Virus record (IMG/VR): IMGVR_UViG_3300025141_000016
Span: 233,105 to 297,104 of that record
Strand: one strand, 5' to 3'
Source: a virus
DNA length: 64,000 nt
The notes under the pieces were generated by a model, which worked only from the letters and a program-made list of their open reading frames with translations, was not told the DNA's origin and did no database searches. The position numbers and the translations under genes are program-made. This document shows positions 33,819 through 42,244 of this stretch, in pieces; within the stretch, counting starts at the first letter, position 1; every line of letters begins with the position of its first letter.

Positions 33819-35057
33819 ATGGCTACCCCTACTGACCGACAACTCCTCATCCGTGTGGCCTCCACTCTCCCTGTGGGGTCAGAAGCACGTCGCGTGATCC
33901 TGGCTGGGTGCGAGAAGCTGAAGGTTCCCGCGATGCGCGAGAACTGCGAGAAGTCCAAAGAGGACGGTGTTCAACCCGGTAAGGGCAAGTCGAAGTCAAA
34001 GTCGAAGGGTGACGACAAGATGCCAGCCGAGTTGCTGGAGAAGTTCAAGGCCAAGAAGAAGGCCAAGACCGCTCGGCTGATGAAGCGGCAAGAGAAGATC
34101 CTTCGCCAGTACCTCGACTCCGCATCGAGTCCAGCGATGGACTACGACGGCCTACCCCCGCAGGTTCAGAGTGCTTTGAGGCGCGTCAAGAACCAAGAAA
34201 CCCTGCACAGTGACGTGGAACGCTGGCTCGGGGACAACGCCCAACGCTCGATGTGGGCTTCCAACCGACCAGCTTTGATTCGCCTCGCTTCCAGTCTTCC
34301 TGCTGGGTCAGATGAGCGTAGGGTCATCCTCGCAAGGATCCAGAAAGAGGCCCGAGGTGGATGGGATGAGGTCATTTCCGGTGACCTCATGCGTGCTCGC
34401 TTCGGTGGTCAGAGGGTGATGATCGAGGAGATGCCGGGGAAACCCGTCAAGCGCAAGGTCCGTCGCATCACATTTTCGACGGAGTGGGTGATGCGTGGTG
34501 GGTGGTTCCGCCCCGACGGCCCTTTCCTGATGAGCAACATCTGGAATGATGCCGGTATCACCAAGAACATGACCTATGACCGAGCAGTGGCGGCGATGAG
34601 AGGGGCTATCGAGGAGGTGGGCACCAAGGCACTGAAAGAGGCAGCCAAACTCTCCAAGAAGTATCCGGGCAACTACATGACCCCTGCCGAGATGCAGGCG
34701 CAGTTGGATAAGGTCAAGTGGCCCAAAAACTTCCTCGGGAACGAGGAAGTTGTGTCGTTCTTGGAGGTCGAGCCGCAAGACTATTCCCCGATTTCTTTCA
34801 AGGGAAAGGACTTCGCGGGAACATCGAGATGGGATGAGTTCACGTTCTACGACGAGGCAGACAAGGACGACTACATGGCCCAGATGGAAGGGATGCGGGC
34901 GTTCTACAAGTCTACGTCGAAGGGTGCCGCCCGTAAGCTGTTCAAGCTGCTGAAGGCTGACCCCGACGTGGTTCGGAACATGGACAACGGGGACTTCCTG
35001 TTGTGGCTCGGCAAGAACAAGGTCAGCCACCGATACGTCCCCACCGTCTGGCGCTGA
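33819..35057 (+). CDS. Protein with two LIRLAST-type tags, 412 aa
   Basis: Tags are at residues 10-30 (LIRVASTLPVGSEARRVIL) and about 153-173 (LIRLASSLPAGSDERRVIL). Between them is a Lys-rich low-complexity linker (GKGKSKSKSKGDDK) and a helical region. After the second tag is a roughly 220-residue domain with aromatic/acidic stretches (WFRPDGPFLMSNIWNDAG). No family was recognised. The gene is a late-motif island inside the DNA-metabolism block. Confidence 0.6.
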   Translation: MATPTDRQLLIRVASTLPVGSEARRVILAGCEKLKVPAMRENCEKSKEDGVQPGKGKSKSKSKGDDKMPAELLEKFKAKKKAKTARLMKRQEKILRQYLDSASSPAMDYDGLPPQVQSALRRVKNQETLHSDVERWLGDNAQRSMWASNRPALIRLASSLPAGSDERRVILARIQKEARGGWDEVISGDLMRARFGGQRVMIEEMPGKPVKRKVRRITFSTEWVMRGGWFRPDGPFLMSNIWNDAGITKNMTYDRAVAAMRGAIEEVGTKALKEAAKLSKKYPGNYMTPAEMQAQLDKVKWPKNFLGNEEVVSFLEVEPQDYSPISFKGKDFAGTSRWDEFTFYDEADKDDYMAQMEGMRAFYKSTSKGAARKLFKLLKADPDVVRNMDNGDFLLWLGKNKVSHRYVPTVWR

Positions 35058-35061
35058 CAGG

Positions 35062-35074
35062 GGGGTCTGACCCC
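35062..35074 (+). repeat. Stop-proximal hairpin followed by GGGTA
   Basis: GGGGT pairs with ACCCC around CTG. GGGTA follows at 35084, ten bases before the next ATG. Confidence 0.35.
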
Positions 35075-35097
35075 AGCCCGAATGGGTAGGCCCCTCC

Positions 35098-35820
35098 ATG
35101 AGAGAGTGGTTGACCGAAGCACTGTTGTCCTCTGCCGAGGACACCCCCCAGGAAGCCGAGGGCTATGTCCTCGGTCGTGGCCTGCCGTCCAGGCTGATGG
35201 AGGAGATGCGTGTCGGTCTGTGGCGGTGTCCATCGACGCGGGCTCCAGATGGGGCCTTCGTTGATCGACACGGATCATCGGGTCACCGGGTGGACCACTG
35301 GCTTGCCATCCCCCTCTGGTCCCCTCGGGGTCGAGTTGTCGGTGTGGAGTTCCGCACCTGGGAGGGGGAGAAGAACGTCAGCAAGTACCACCTGCCCGAG
35401 TCGGCTTGGGCACCTGTGTTCGTCGGGTTGACCCCATCACACCTCGACCGCATCTGGGCCGGGGGAGATGTGTGGCTTGTTGAAGGGGTCTTTGACCTTG
35501 CCCTGGCTCATGTGACTCCCGAGCGGGATGCGGTGCTGTCTACCGGAGGGGCGAAGATCACGCCCAGGCAGGTTGCCTTCCTTCAACGGTTCATGGTTCC
35601 AAACGCTATGGTCCATGTGGTTTTCGACATGGATGAGACAGGACAGAAGATGGTCCATGGTTACACTCACCCCGAGTCAGGCCGGGAGGTCTGGGGTGTC
35701 CTTCAACGTCTGGAGAGGGCTCGCGTTCAGTGCCGCCCCGTCCAGTATCGGGGGAAAGACCCCAGCGCGGTTTGGGCAGTGGGGGGAGAGCGACACCTTC
35801 GTTCTGTCTTCGGGTTGTGA
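35098..35820 (+). CDS. DnaG-type primase-like TOPRIM protein
   Basis: The 240-residue product has an N-terminal EGYVLGRGLPSRLME, as in the primase core. The TOPRIM set is VWLVEGVFDLALAHVTPERD (Glu near residue 125) and VHVVFDMDETGQK (Asp-x-Asp). Both the zinc-binding N-terminal domain and the helicase-binding C-terminal domain of DnaG are missing. It is probably the phage primase, perhaps with a separate zinc protein. Primase or a TOPRIM repair nuclease are the alternatives. Confidence 0.65.
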   Translation: MREWLTEALLSSAEDTPQEAEGYVLGRGLPSRLMEEMRVGLWRCPSTRAPDGAFVDRHGSSGHRVDHWLAIPLWSPRGRVVGVEFRTWEGEKNVSKYHLPESAWAPVFVGLTPSHLDRIWAGGDVWLVEGVFDLALAHVTPERDAVLSTGGAKITPRQVAFLQRFMVPNAMVHVVFDMDETGQKMVHGYTHPESGREVWGVLQRLERARVQCRPVQYRGKDPSAVWAVGGERHLRSVFGL

Positions 35821-35821
35821 A

Positions 35822-35842
35822 GGGGGGTGCTCCCCACCCCCC
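35822..35842 (+). repeat. Stop-proximal 8-bp hairpin followed by GGGTA
   Basis: GGGGGGTG pairs with CACCCCCC around CTCCC directly after the stop. GGGTA follows at 35846. Confidence 0.45.
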
Positions 35843-35887
35843 GATGGGTATGGATAGGTGTTTACCACACTGAAAAGGAGAACCCTC

Positions 35888-36358
35888 ATGCCTGTGGAAA
35901 TCTGGAAAGCGAGTGACGACGTACACACTACCGTTCGTACCCTCGTCGCCAACAACCATCCCGACCTTGCCCTGGTCGTGGACGAGATCGTCGTAGTCTT
36001 CCGTGAAAGGGCCGGGAAGTCAGGGGGTCAGGTCATTCTGGGCTCCAGCAAGAAAGTCCAAGCCCTCGCCAACGCCATCGGCAACACGACCTACAAGTTC
36101 GTGGTGGAGGTGGCTGCCGACCAGTGGGAGAACGAACTCGGCTCCAAGCAGCGCGAGGCGTTGCTTGACCACCTGCTCACCGCCTGCCGGTGCGAGGAAG
36201 ACCCCAAGACGGGCGACATGAAATGCACCGTCGCCAAGCCCGACATTATGGCGTTCCGCGAGAACGTCGAGCGGTACGGGATGTGGTTCCCCCGTGATGA
36301 TCCTGATGAGTCGAGCGCACCCTCGCCTGTCGAGGAAATGTTCGGCTCCGACGAGTAG
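35888..36358 (+). CDS. Phage metallopeptidase-family protein lacking its HExxH residues
   Basis: AAAGGAGAA precedes the ATG at 35888. The 156-residue protein follows the pattern of the putative phage metallopeptidase family: VVFRERAGKSGGQVILGSSK, FVVEVAADQWENELGSKQRE, a core helix, then CTVAKPDIMAFRENVERYGMW. In that family the core helix reads like DHELCHC with zinc-binding His and Glu. Here it is LLDHLLTACRC, so the Glu and the second His are lost. The fold is probably kept without zinc proteolysis. Confidence 0.65.
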   Translation: MPVEIWKASDDVHTTVRTLVANNHPDLALVVDEIVVVFRERAGKSGGQVILGSSKKVQALANAIGNTTYKFVVEVAADQWENELGSKQREALLDHLLTACRCEEDPKTGDMKCTVAKPDIMAFRENVERYGMWFPRDDPDESSAPSPVEEMFGSDE

Positions 36359-36367
36359 GGGGGAGTC

Positions 36368-36724
36368 ATGTGGGGACTGGATATGATCCGCCATATCAAT
36401 GAGGAAGCCGCTACCAAGGCTCGTGGGGAGGGGGCTGTCCCTTATCGGATGGACTCTCCTGACGAACTGGGGGAGTGGCCTCCCTTCCCGTTCCCGCACA
36501 TCGGCTATGCCTGCGAGGAGGTTGATGAGACGCATGAGCGTCTGGACACCCTCTTTGTGGACTCATCGGGCTTTGGTGGGGAGGAGGAGCCAGCGTTGAC
36601 CCTGCGTGCTTTCAAGGCTCGACTGGTGGCCCTTCATAGGGAGCACGGTTCCCTCTTCCTCGCCATCGAGGAGGTAGGCCAGTTCCAAGTCTATGTCGCT
36701 ATCTGGAAGGCTGATGGCGCTTGA
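36368..36724 (+). CDS. Hypothetical phage protein, 118 aa
   Basis: GGGGGGAG precedes the ATG. The product opens MWGLDMIRHINEEAATKA and includes PPFPFPHIGYACEEVDE, then a helical region. No function is known to me. It overlaps the DnaX start and is probably coupled to it. Confidence 0.65.
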   Translation: MWGLDMIRHINEEAATKARGEGAVPYRMDSPDELGEWPPFPFPHIGYACEEVDETHERLDTLFVDSSGFGGEEEPALTLRAFKARLVALHREHGSLFLAIEEVGQFQVYVAIWKADGA

Positions 36725-38126
36725 TACCAAGTATCGGCCCCGGACCTATGGGGATGTGCTGGGCCAGGATGCCACCGTGGCTGTCCTTCGCCAGTTCGTG
36801 AAGGAGGGAAGGGGGCTTCACCAGTCCTACGTCTTCTGTGGGCAGCACGGATCGGGGAAGACAACCCTCGGTCGTCTTCTTGCTCGGTCGTTGCTGTGTG
36901 AGGCTCCGGTTGAGGGGGCCTCTTGCGACTCCTGTGGGTCGTGCCGGGTGCTTCTCGATGGGGGCACCCACGAGTGTTTTGAGGAACTGGATGCGGCTAC
37001 GAAGTCGGGGAAGGCAGACCTCGCCCGAATCGTTGAAGACGTGACCTACTCCACCTATTCGGGAAAGCGCAGGATCTACCTTTTCGATGAGTCCCATCGC
37101 CTGTCCAAACAGGCCCTCGACGTGCTCTTGAAGCCGATGGAGGACAACGTGTTGGGGTCAGAGGAAAAGCGGCTCGTGTGCATCTTCTGTACCACCGAGC
37201 CAGCCAAGATGGCGAGCACCATCTTCTCGCGCTGTGCCCCGGCCTTCGTGATCCGCCCCGCACCTCTCCCCGAGATTGTGGAACGGTTGACCCATGTTTG
37301 TGGGCAGGAAGGGATTGAGTACGAAGGGGATGCTCTCACTCTCCTCGTGGAGCAGAGTGAGAGCCATATCCGAGATGCCTTGAAGATGGTCGAGGGGGTT
37401 TCGATGCTCGGGGGCATCACCCGGACTAATGCAGCAGCTTACTTGCATCTGGAGGCGAACGAGGAGGTTCTGGGGCTTCTGGAGGCCCTTGGGTCGGACC
37501 TCAACCGTGTGGTGAGCGTTGCCACCTCACTCTCCGAGAGGATGAGCCCGTCGGGGGCCTATGAGCGAGTAGCGGAAGCAGCGATGCTTGTCTACCGGGT
37601 TTACTTGGGGGTTGCCTCAATCCCTACCAAGTGGGATGGTGGTCGGGTGAAGGCCCTGGCAGAGTCGGGGCCGTCTCTTCTCACCGTCGCTTCCCGTTTT
37701 GCTGCCCCACCCCACCGTCCTACGCGGCAGACCTTGATCCTTGACTCGGTTGCCTCCCATCACCTCTACGGGTCCGATGTGGGGGTTTCTGTCGGAGCCC
37801 AGATCGTTGTATCTGCCCCCGCGCCCCCCGTTGCTGCTCCCCCCACCCCCCCACTTGTTTCGGGGGCTTGCTCGGCACTTTCGGAAGGCTCGTCTCCTGA
37901 CCTTGATCCTGTGGGTAATGTCGGTCATGGATCAGACACGCCAACAGCATCAACAACCGCCAACGGGATATGGGTGGACTCCCGAGCGGTGGGTCATGGC
38001 CCTGTTTCGCGGACTGACAAGTCCCAACCCACATCCGATAAAGAATCTCTCTCGTCACCTGTTTTTCGTGAACTGGTACGTCACCATCTCCGAAGGATGA
38101 TGGGTGACCATGGACGTTCGGGATGA
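36714..38126 (+). CDS. dnaX: DNA polymerase III gamma/tau subunit (DnaX-like clamp loader ATPase)
   Basis: The start at 36714 has GGAAGG upstream. The 470 residues begin MALDTKYRPRTYGDVLGQD. Walker A is CGQHGSGKTTLGRLLARSL near residue 45. A four-Cys zinc module follows (CEAPVEGASCDSCGSC), then Walker B IYLFDESHRL and the sensor/SRC region FCTTEPAKMASTIFSRC. The C-terminal third is Pro/Ala/Ser-rich. It is the ATPase of the clamp loader, and its partners delta, delta-prime and the clamp are in the same window. No frameshift site was noticed. Confidence 0.9.
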   Translation: MALDTKYRPRTYGDVLGQDATVAVLRQFVKEGRGLHQSYVFCGQHGSGKTTLGRLLARSLLCEAPVEGASCDSCGSCRVLLDGGTHECFEELDAATKSGKADLARIVEDVTYSTYSGKRRIYLFDESHRLSKQALDVLLKPMEDNVLGSEEKRLVCIFCTTEPAKMASTIFSRCAPAFVIRPAPLPEIVERLTHVCGQEGIEYEGDALTLLVEQSESHIRDALKMVEGVSMLGGITRTNAAAYLHLEANEEVLGLLEALGSDLNRVVSVATSLSERMSPSGAYERVAEAAMLVYRVYLGVASIPTKWDGGRVKALAESGPSLLTVASRFAAPPHRPTRQTLILDSVASHHLYGSDVGVSVGAQIVVSAPAPPVAAPPTPPLVSGACSALSEGSSPDLDPVGNVGHGSDTPTASTTANGIWVDSRAVGHGPVSRTDKSQPTSDKESLSSPVFRELVRHHLRRMMGDHGRSG

Positions 38127-38652
38127 AATCACATGGGCAGTTTTGGAACTCTCTCCACACGGAGAGCGAGTAGCCGAGGCGGGTCTGTTGGAGGAGATCC
38201 TTCGTGACTACTCCGACATGCCGGAGGGGCATCCGGTTTTCGTCCCTTATCTCACCCTCACTTACAGTGGAACGCAGTCACTCTTCTCGGTAATGGAGGG
38301 GTACGCCTTCGTGGGTTCTGGGCTTCCAGATCACTCCTACCGAGGTTTACTCAACACCCCTTATGTGCGGGGACTCCTATCGAGGGGAGGGAATGGGCAG
38401 TCGTGGGTTTTGGACACGGTGCCGGACGCATCTGTGCGCGAACTGCGCCAACGGTTGAATGAACTCGTAGCCGTTGAGATACAAGTGGATATGAAAGTTA
38501 CGGTCATTGAGGGCTCTTACTCGGGCCTGGAGGGTAAGGTAGTCAGCGTTGGGCCAAAACATGCGATGGTTTTGGTCGAGCTTCGCTCCCTACGGGCGCT
38601 GAAAAAGATGCCGCGCTTCATCCTTCGCCCCTGGGAAGAACCTAATGAGTAA
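38104..38652 (+). CDS. NusG-like transcription elongation/antitermination protein
   Basis: The GTG at 38104 is six bases after AAGGA; an ATG at 38110 is the alternative. The N-terminal domain has NGN-like features: HPVFVPYLTLTYSG, GYAFVGSGLPDHSY, LLNTPYVRGLLS. The C-terminus carries a KOW motif, MKVTVIEGSYSGLEGKVVSV. It would bind host RNA polymerase and alter elongation or termination. It overlaps DnaX and the sigma-like gene. Confidence 0.68.
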   Translation: MTMDVRDEITWAVLELSPHGERVAEAGLLEEILRDYSDMPEGHPVFVPYLTLTYSGTQSLFSVMEGYAFVGSGLPDHSYRGLLNTPYVRGLLSRGGNGQSWVLDTVPDASVRELRQRLNELVAVEIQVDMKVTVIEGSYSGLEGKVVSVGPKHAMVLVELRSLRALKKMPRFILRPWEEPNE

Positions 38653-39253
38653 CTATTGGTGCAGTCATATCGTTCTGGATCCCTCCGACATGGAGAGGAT
38701 TTTTTCAACCGAGGACACCCTCTCCAACTACCCCAGCATCTCCGAGGAGATGTCGGATGAAAGCAAGGAGGAGTTAGACCAAGTGAAGGGGGTTCTGGAG
38801 CAGATCCCCCCGCGTGAGGCTGACTTCGTGGAGTTGTACTTCTTTCAGAAACTCCGGCAGACCACCATTGCGGAGATGTTCAACATCAGCCAGCCGACGG
38901 TGTGCTACCGACTTCAACGAGCCGCAGCCAGGATCCGCTATCTCATCGACATGCCGACTTACAACGTCTGGCTGATGGAGCAGGATCTCCGAGGGGTGCT
39001 CACTGATCCCCGAGACATTGAGATCATGTTGGGGATGGTTGAGACAACCTGTCAGTCGGAAGTGGCGAAGCGGATGGGGGTGACACAGGGTTTTGTGCGG
39101 CACCGCTTCTTCCGCACTATCGACCGCCTGAAGAAGATGAGCGGCATGGATACCTATGTGCAGGTGTACGAACATGTGGCCGGGAACCTCAACATCCTCA
39201 AAGAGACACAGCGATCTCAATGGTCCGAGCCGGTGATCTACGTCGTGAACTGA
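38645..39253 (+). CDS. Sigma-70 region-4-like transcription factor
   Basis: The 202-residue protein has a region-4 helix-turn-helix: LEQIPPREADFVELYFFQKL followed by RQTTIAEMFNISQPTVCYRL. A second HTH-like unit (TTCQSEVAKRMGVTQGFVRH) follows. Regions 2 and 3 are absent or not recognisable. It overlaps the NusG-like gene by eight bases. It is a candidate for redirecting host polymerase to the late motif found across this window; that link is inference. Confidence 0.65.
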   Translation: MSNYWCSHIVLDPSDMERIFSTEDTLSNYPSISEEMSDESKEELDQVKGVLEQIPPREADFVELYFFQKLRQTTIAEMFNISQPTVCYRLQRAAARIRYLIDMPTYNVWLMEQDLRGVLTDPRDIEIMLGMVETTCQSEVAKRMGVTQGFVRHRFFRTIDRLKKMSGMDTYVQVYEHVAGNLNILKETQRSQWSEPVIYVVN

Positions 39254-39260
39254 TAGGGTC

Positions 39261-39274
39261 GGTAGTGCGTCTAT
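39261..39274 (+). promoter_or_regulatory. Late-promoter motif GGTA-N6-CTAT
   Basis: It ends 35 bases before the ATG at 39310 and marks the return to late genes after the sigma-like gene. Confidence 0.6.
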
Positions 39275-39309
39275 CGCGAGACTTTGGTTGAGTCTTGGAG
39301 GCGCTCCCC

Positions 39310-39630
39310 ATGAAAGACCATAAGCAACTATCCGTCCGTCGGGTTGTCATGGCAAAGCGAGTTGCGACAAAGTGGCTCGCGGAACGTGCTGTGCCCGAGT
39401 ATCGCCTGCGCGTCTACCATGGCTTCGGGCGTGAGTCCCGCAACCTTCCAGGGTTGCTCCGCTCTTTCCGCGACGGAAAGGTGAAGATTGTGACCGCCAC
39501 AAGCATCCCTGACCTTGGAATCAAGCCGGGGTTCGATCATATCGACGTATGGTCCAAGGATCGCGTAGCCCTCCAAGACCTTGATGTAGCCTTGCAAAAG
39601 CTGGGCTGCGAAACAACAGGGGTGTGGTGA
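39310..39630 (+). CDS. Tagged hypothetical protein, 106 aa
   Basis: TTGGAGG precedes the ATG. Residues 15-23 (AKRVATKWL) match the RVAARY tag. The following 80 residues form a small alpha/beta domain (RVYHGFGRESRN, GFDHIDVWSKD, LQDLDVALQKLG). No family was recognised. It overlaps the next gene at TGATGG. Confidence 0.6.
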   Translation: MKDHKQLSVRRVVMAKRVATKWLAERAVPEYRLRVYHGFGRESRNLPGLLRSFRDGKVKIVTATSIPDLGIKPGFDHIDVWSKDRVALQDLDVALQKLGCETTGVW

Positions 39631-40058
39631 TGGCCGCCTCCCTCGCCCAATCGGAGTTCATTTACCGGTCTGGCACCTCGCCGGACATCTACACGTTTAC
39701 GATTGCCGTGAACTCCCAGGGCATCATCAGTGTGCAGGACATTCAAGACCCCTACGGATTCGTCCTGTCCCCTTACACCCAGATCCCGCAGAGCGTGACG
39801 ACCGACATTTCTTCTGCGATGACAACCGTGGAGACAATCTTGGCACTCACATCCGCCGTCAACGGCACCCTTACATTCACCGCATCCACTCACGAGGATG
39901 TGACCTTCGCAGAAGCGTTCTCCGACACCAACTACCGTGTCCAGATCACTGGCGACATTTTTGCCCCCTTCCGTATCACCAACAAGACCACGCTGGGATT
40001 CACCGTCCAAGCGGGGGCTACCGTCACCGGCTCGGTCGGGTACGACGTATTCGCGTAG
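39630..40058 (+). CDS. Putative small virion protein, 142 aa
   Basis: The product is beta-rich and Thr/Ala-rich. Its C-terminal half (VTFAEAFSDTNYRVQITG, FRITNKTTLGFTVQAG) resembles the domain found at the ends of tail fibre and tail-associated proteins. It has no enzymatic motif. A tail or decoration role is inferred. Confidence 0.5.
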   Translation: MAASLAQSEFIYRSGTSPDIYTFTIAVNSQGIISVQDIQDPYGFVLSPYTQIPQSVTTDISSAMTTVETILALTSAVNGTLTFTASTHEDVTFAEAFSDTNYRVQITGDIFAPFRITNKTTLGFTVQAGATVTGSVGYDVFA

Positions 40059-40061
40059 CCC

Positions 40062-40075
40062 GGTAGCTCCTCTAT
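40062..40075 (+). promoter_or_regulatory. Late-promoter motif GGTA-N6-CTAT
   Basis: It ends 31 bases before the ATG at 40107. Confidence 0.6.
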
Positions 40076-40106
40076 GGAGGGGGACTGGGCGACAGGAGAT
40101 TTCACC

Positions 40107-41819
40107 ATGGCTCTACTACCTATTGAACTTGCTTCCCGCACCGCCTTTGGTGAGAAGATGCAGTCGGCTACGGAGCGTGAGTACAACGCCGCCCTCGGTA
40201 ATGCCCCTCGTGCTCGTAAGGAACACATCGAGGGGGGTCCGCGCACGATGGATGTGGAGTGGAAGGACAGGGGTACTCTCGTAGCCAAGAAGACCATCCT
40301 CTATACGAGGGGCAAGGTCAGCCAGGAACTCTACATGGTCAACCCCGAATACTTGCCGGGTGGGTCGATGGCCCGACGGGCCAAGTTCCCCGAGGGGAAG
40401 AAGATGACCGTCGAGGAAGTAGCGGCTGTCGTTGGACCCGAGTTCAAGGAAATGCACGACAATCCTCCCGATTCCGTCAAGAAGATGCGGAAGGAGATGG
40501 AGGAAGCCATGGAGGCTGACCTCCTTCCGGTCGAGCGGGCATCCACACCGGGCTCGCCCTGCGGGATGAGATCAGCAGGAAGCGCCTCGGCCCCCAAGAA
40601 GTTGGAGATGCTGTCCAAGTCGAAGGCACTTGATGGATTCAAGTCCTTCATCAAGAAAGAGCGCATGAAGGCCACCTCCCCGAAAGAGATGGCTGCGGCA
40701 CTCCAGGCTTACTTTGAGTCGTTGGGGGTGTCGGACGACGACGCTGCCAAGGCTGTCGGAGGCTACTCACGCGGGGATCTCGCAGACGTGATGGGGATGG
40801 CGAAGGCCGCTTCCCAAGATGATCTTCTGCCCATCGAGCGGTACGCCTGTGGGGGCAACTGCTCCTGTGGGGGCAACTGTGAAGGGCGGTGTCAGACTGT
40901 CGGATCTCCCCCGGTTGAAAAGGCGGCGGCCTCTTGGTTCGACATGTTCTTCAAGGAGAAGAACATCCCGTCGAAGGTGTTTGAGGTCACCGACCGGCAG
41001 GGGGTCACACACAGTATCCCCAACGAGGTGGTGATCGAAGCCATCAAACAGACCCGTGGCAGCGAGAAGGCGAAGATCGAAGAAACCCTCCGCATGATCG
41101 ACTTCAAGAACGGGGACGTGAACCATTACCTCGCCCATCTGGCGAAGGGGCTGGCCGAGCAGTACAGCGGTGCTCTCCGGTTCGCTTCCGAGCAGGAAGC
41201 CGAAAAGTTGCAGGCCGAGGCCGAAGCCAACGAACAGCAAGCCGAGGCTGATCGAGCCAAGGCACAGGCAGCCCAGATGAGGGAAGGTCGGACTCGACTG
41301 ACCGGGAAGCAGAAACTCCCCGAGGAGTTGAAGAAGCACCAGTTCACCGAGGAAGACAACCCGAACCCCAAGGGCAACGATAAGGACGGCGACGGCGAGA
41401 CTAACGAGAAGAAGCCCTTTGGGGAGGAATCCAAGAAGAAGTCCTCTGGTCGGCTGGCTCTCCAGCGCAAGTGGCCCTGGTCAGTTGCGGGCTCCCTCGA
41501 TGAGTTCAACGATACGCTCGTGAAGATGGCTTTCGTTCCCGACACCCCGGATGGCGTGTTGGAGTGGGAGCAGCCTCGGGCCAAGCAGGCGGGCCGCCCG
41601 CTGCATCTGATTGCCCGTGAGATCAAATCGGACTGGGGTTCCAAGGTCAACTACGCGGCCAAGCCTTACCTCGATGCGATGCTCTCCCTGAACCGCATGA
41701 GCGATATGTACGGGCACGACAGCGCCGACATGATCGTGCGGTACTTCCTCACCAACGCCCGTTCCTGGCGGGGGCCGGTTGCCAAGGCGATCAAGGCCGA
41801 ACTGAAGCGGATGCTCTGA
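40107..41819 (+). CDS. Large helical late protein with Cys cluster, 570 aa
   Basis: The start MALLPIELASRTAFG has GGAGA upstream. Two similar segments, DLLPVERASTPGSPC and DLLPIERYACGGNCSC, each end in Cys. The second runs into a seven-residue-spaced Cys/Gly cluster (CGGNCEGRC) that could bind metal. A long charged coiled coil (EQEAEKLQAEAEANEQQAEA) and an acidic linker precede a C-terminal helical domain. No family was recognised. The late motif suggests a virion or assembly protein. Confidence 0.55.
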   Translation: MALLPIELASRTAFGEKMQSATEREYNAALGNAPRARKEHIEGGPRTMDVEWKDRGTLVAKKTILYTRGKVSQELYMVNPEYLPGGSMARRAKFPEGKKMTVEEVAAVVGPEFKEMHDNPPDSVKKMRKEMEEAMEADLLPVERASTPGSPCGMRSAGSASAPKKLEMLSKSKALDGFKSFIKKERMKATSPKEMAAALQAYFESLGVSDDDAAKAVGGYSRGDLADVMGMAKAASQDDLLPIERYACGGNCSCGGNCEGRCQTVGSPPVEKAAASWFDMFFKEKNIPSKVFEVTDRQGVTHSIPNEVVIEAIKQTRGSEKAKIEETLRMIDFKNGDVNHYLAHLAKGLAEQYSGALRFASEQEAEKLQAEAEANEQQAEADRAKAQAAQMREGRTRLTGKQKLPEELKKHQFTEEDNPNPKGNDKDGDGETNEKKPFGEESKKKSSGRLALQRKWPWSVAGSLDEFNDTLVKMAFVPDTPDGVLEWEQPRAKQAGRPLHLIAREIKSDWGSKVNYAAKPYLDAMLSLNRMSDMYGHDSADMIVRYFLTNARSWRGPVAKAIKAELKRML

Positions 41820-41908
41820 TGACCTACCGTTATTCGTGAAGCGAGGGAGAGGAGCGGTCGCTCCCCCATGAACATCCCCATCCTCCGGGCTTTGACGAGG
41901 AAGACATT

Positions 41909-42244
41909 GTGGTTGACGAAGAACTGAAAAAGGAAGCCTCCCAAGATCGCCGGATCCTCATCCGTCTCGCCTCCACTCTCCCTGCGGGAGATGGGATGCG
42001 CCGAGCCATCCTGGCTGGGCTCCGACGGAGAGCCGCCAAGGAACCTTGGAAGCACTGGGGGAAGACGCAAAAGGAGATGCTTGGGATAGCCAAGGCCGAG
42101 ATGAAGCGGCTCAATGTCAGGAGCCCAGATGATCTCCGCAAGGCGCGAAAGAAGCATAAGCCCAGTCTCCCGTCCGATGGGTCCAGCGGTCAATATGACG
42201 CTTGGACCGAAACGCTCGCACAGGTCTTGGAGATGGAGGAATGA
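41909..42244 (+). CDS. Protein with LIRLAST-type tag, 111 aa
   Basis: The start is GTG; an ATG at 41869 is out of frame. The tag is at residues 17-37 (LIRLASTLPAGDGMRRAIL). The rest is a small basic helical domain (WGKTQKEMLGIAKAEMKRLN). It overlaps the Dps-like gene by ATGA. No promoter motif is in the 90-base gap upstream, so it is probably read through from the preceding gene. Confidence 0.6.
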   Translation: MVDEELKKEASQDRRILIRLASTLPAGDGMRRAILAGLRRRAAKEPWKHWGKTQKEMLGIAKAEMKRLNVRSPDDLRKARKKHKPSLPSDGSSGQYDAWTETLAQVLEMEE

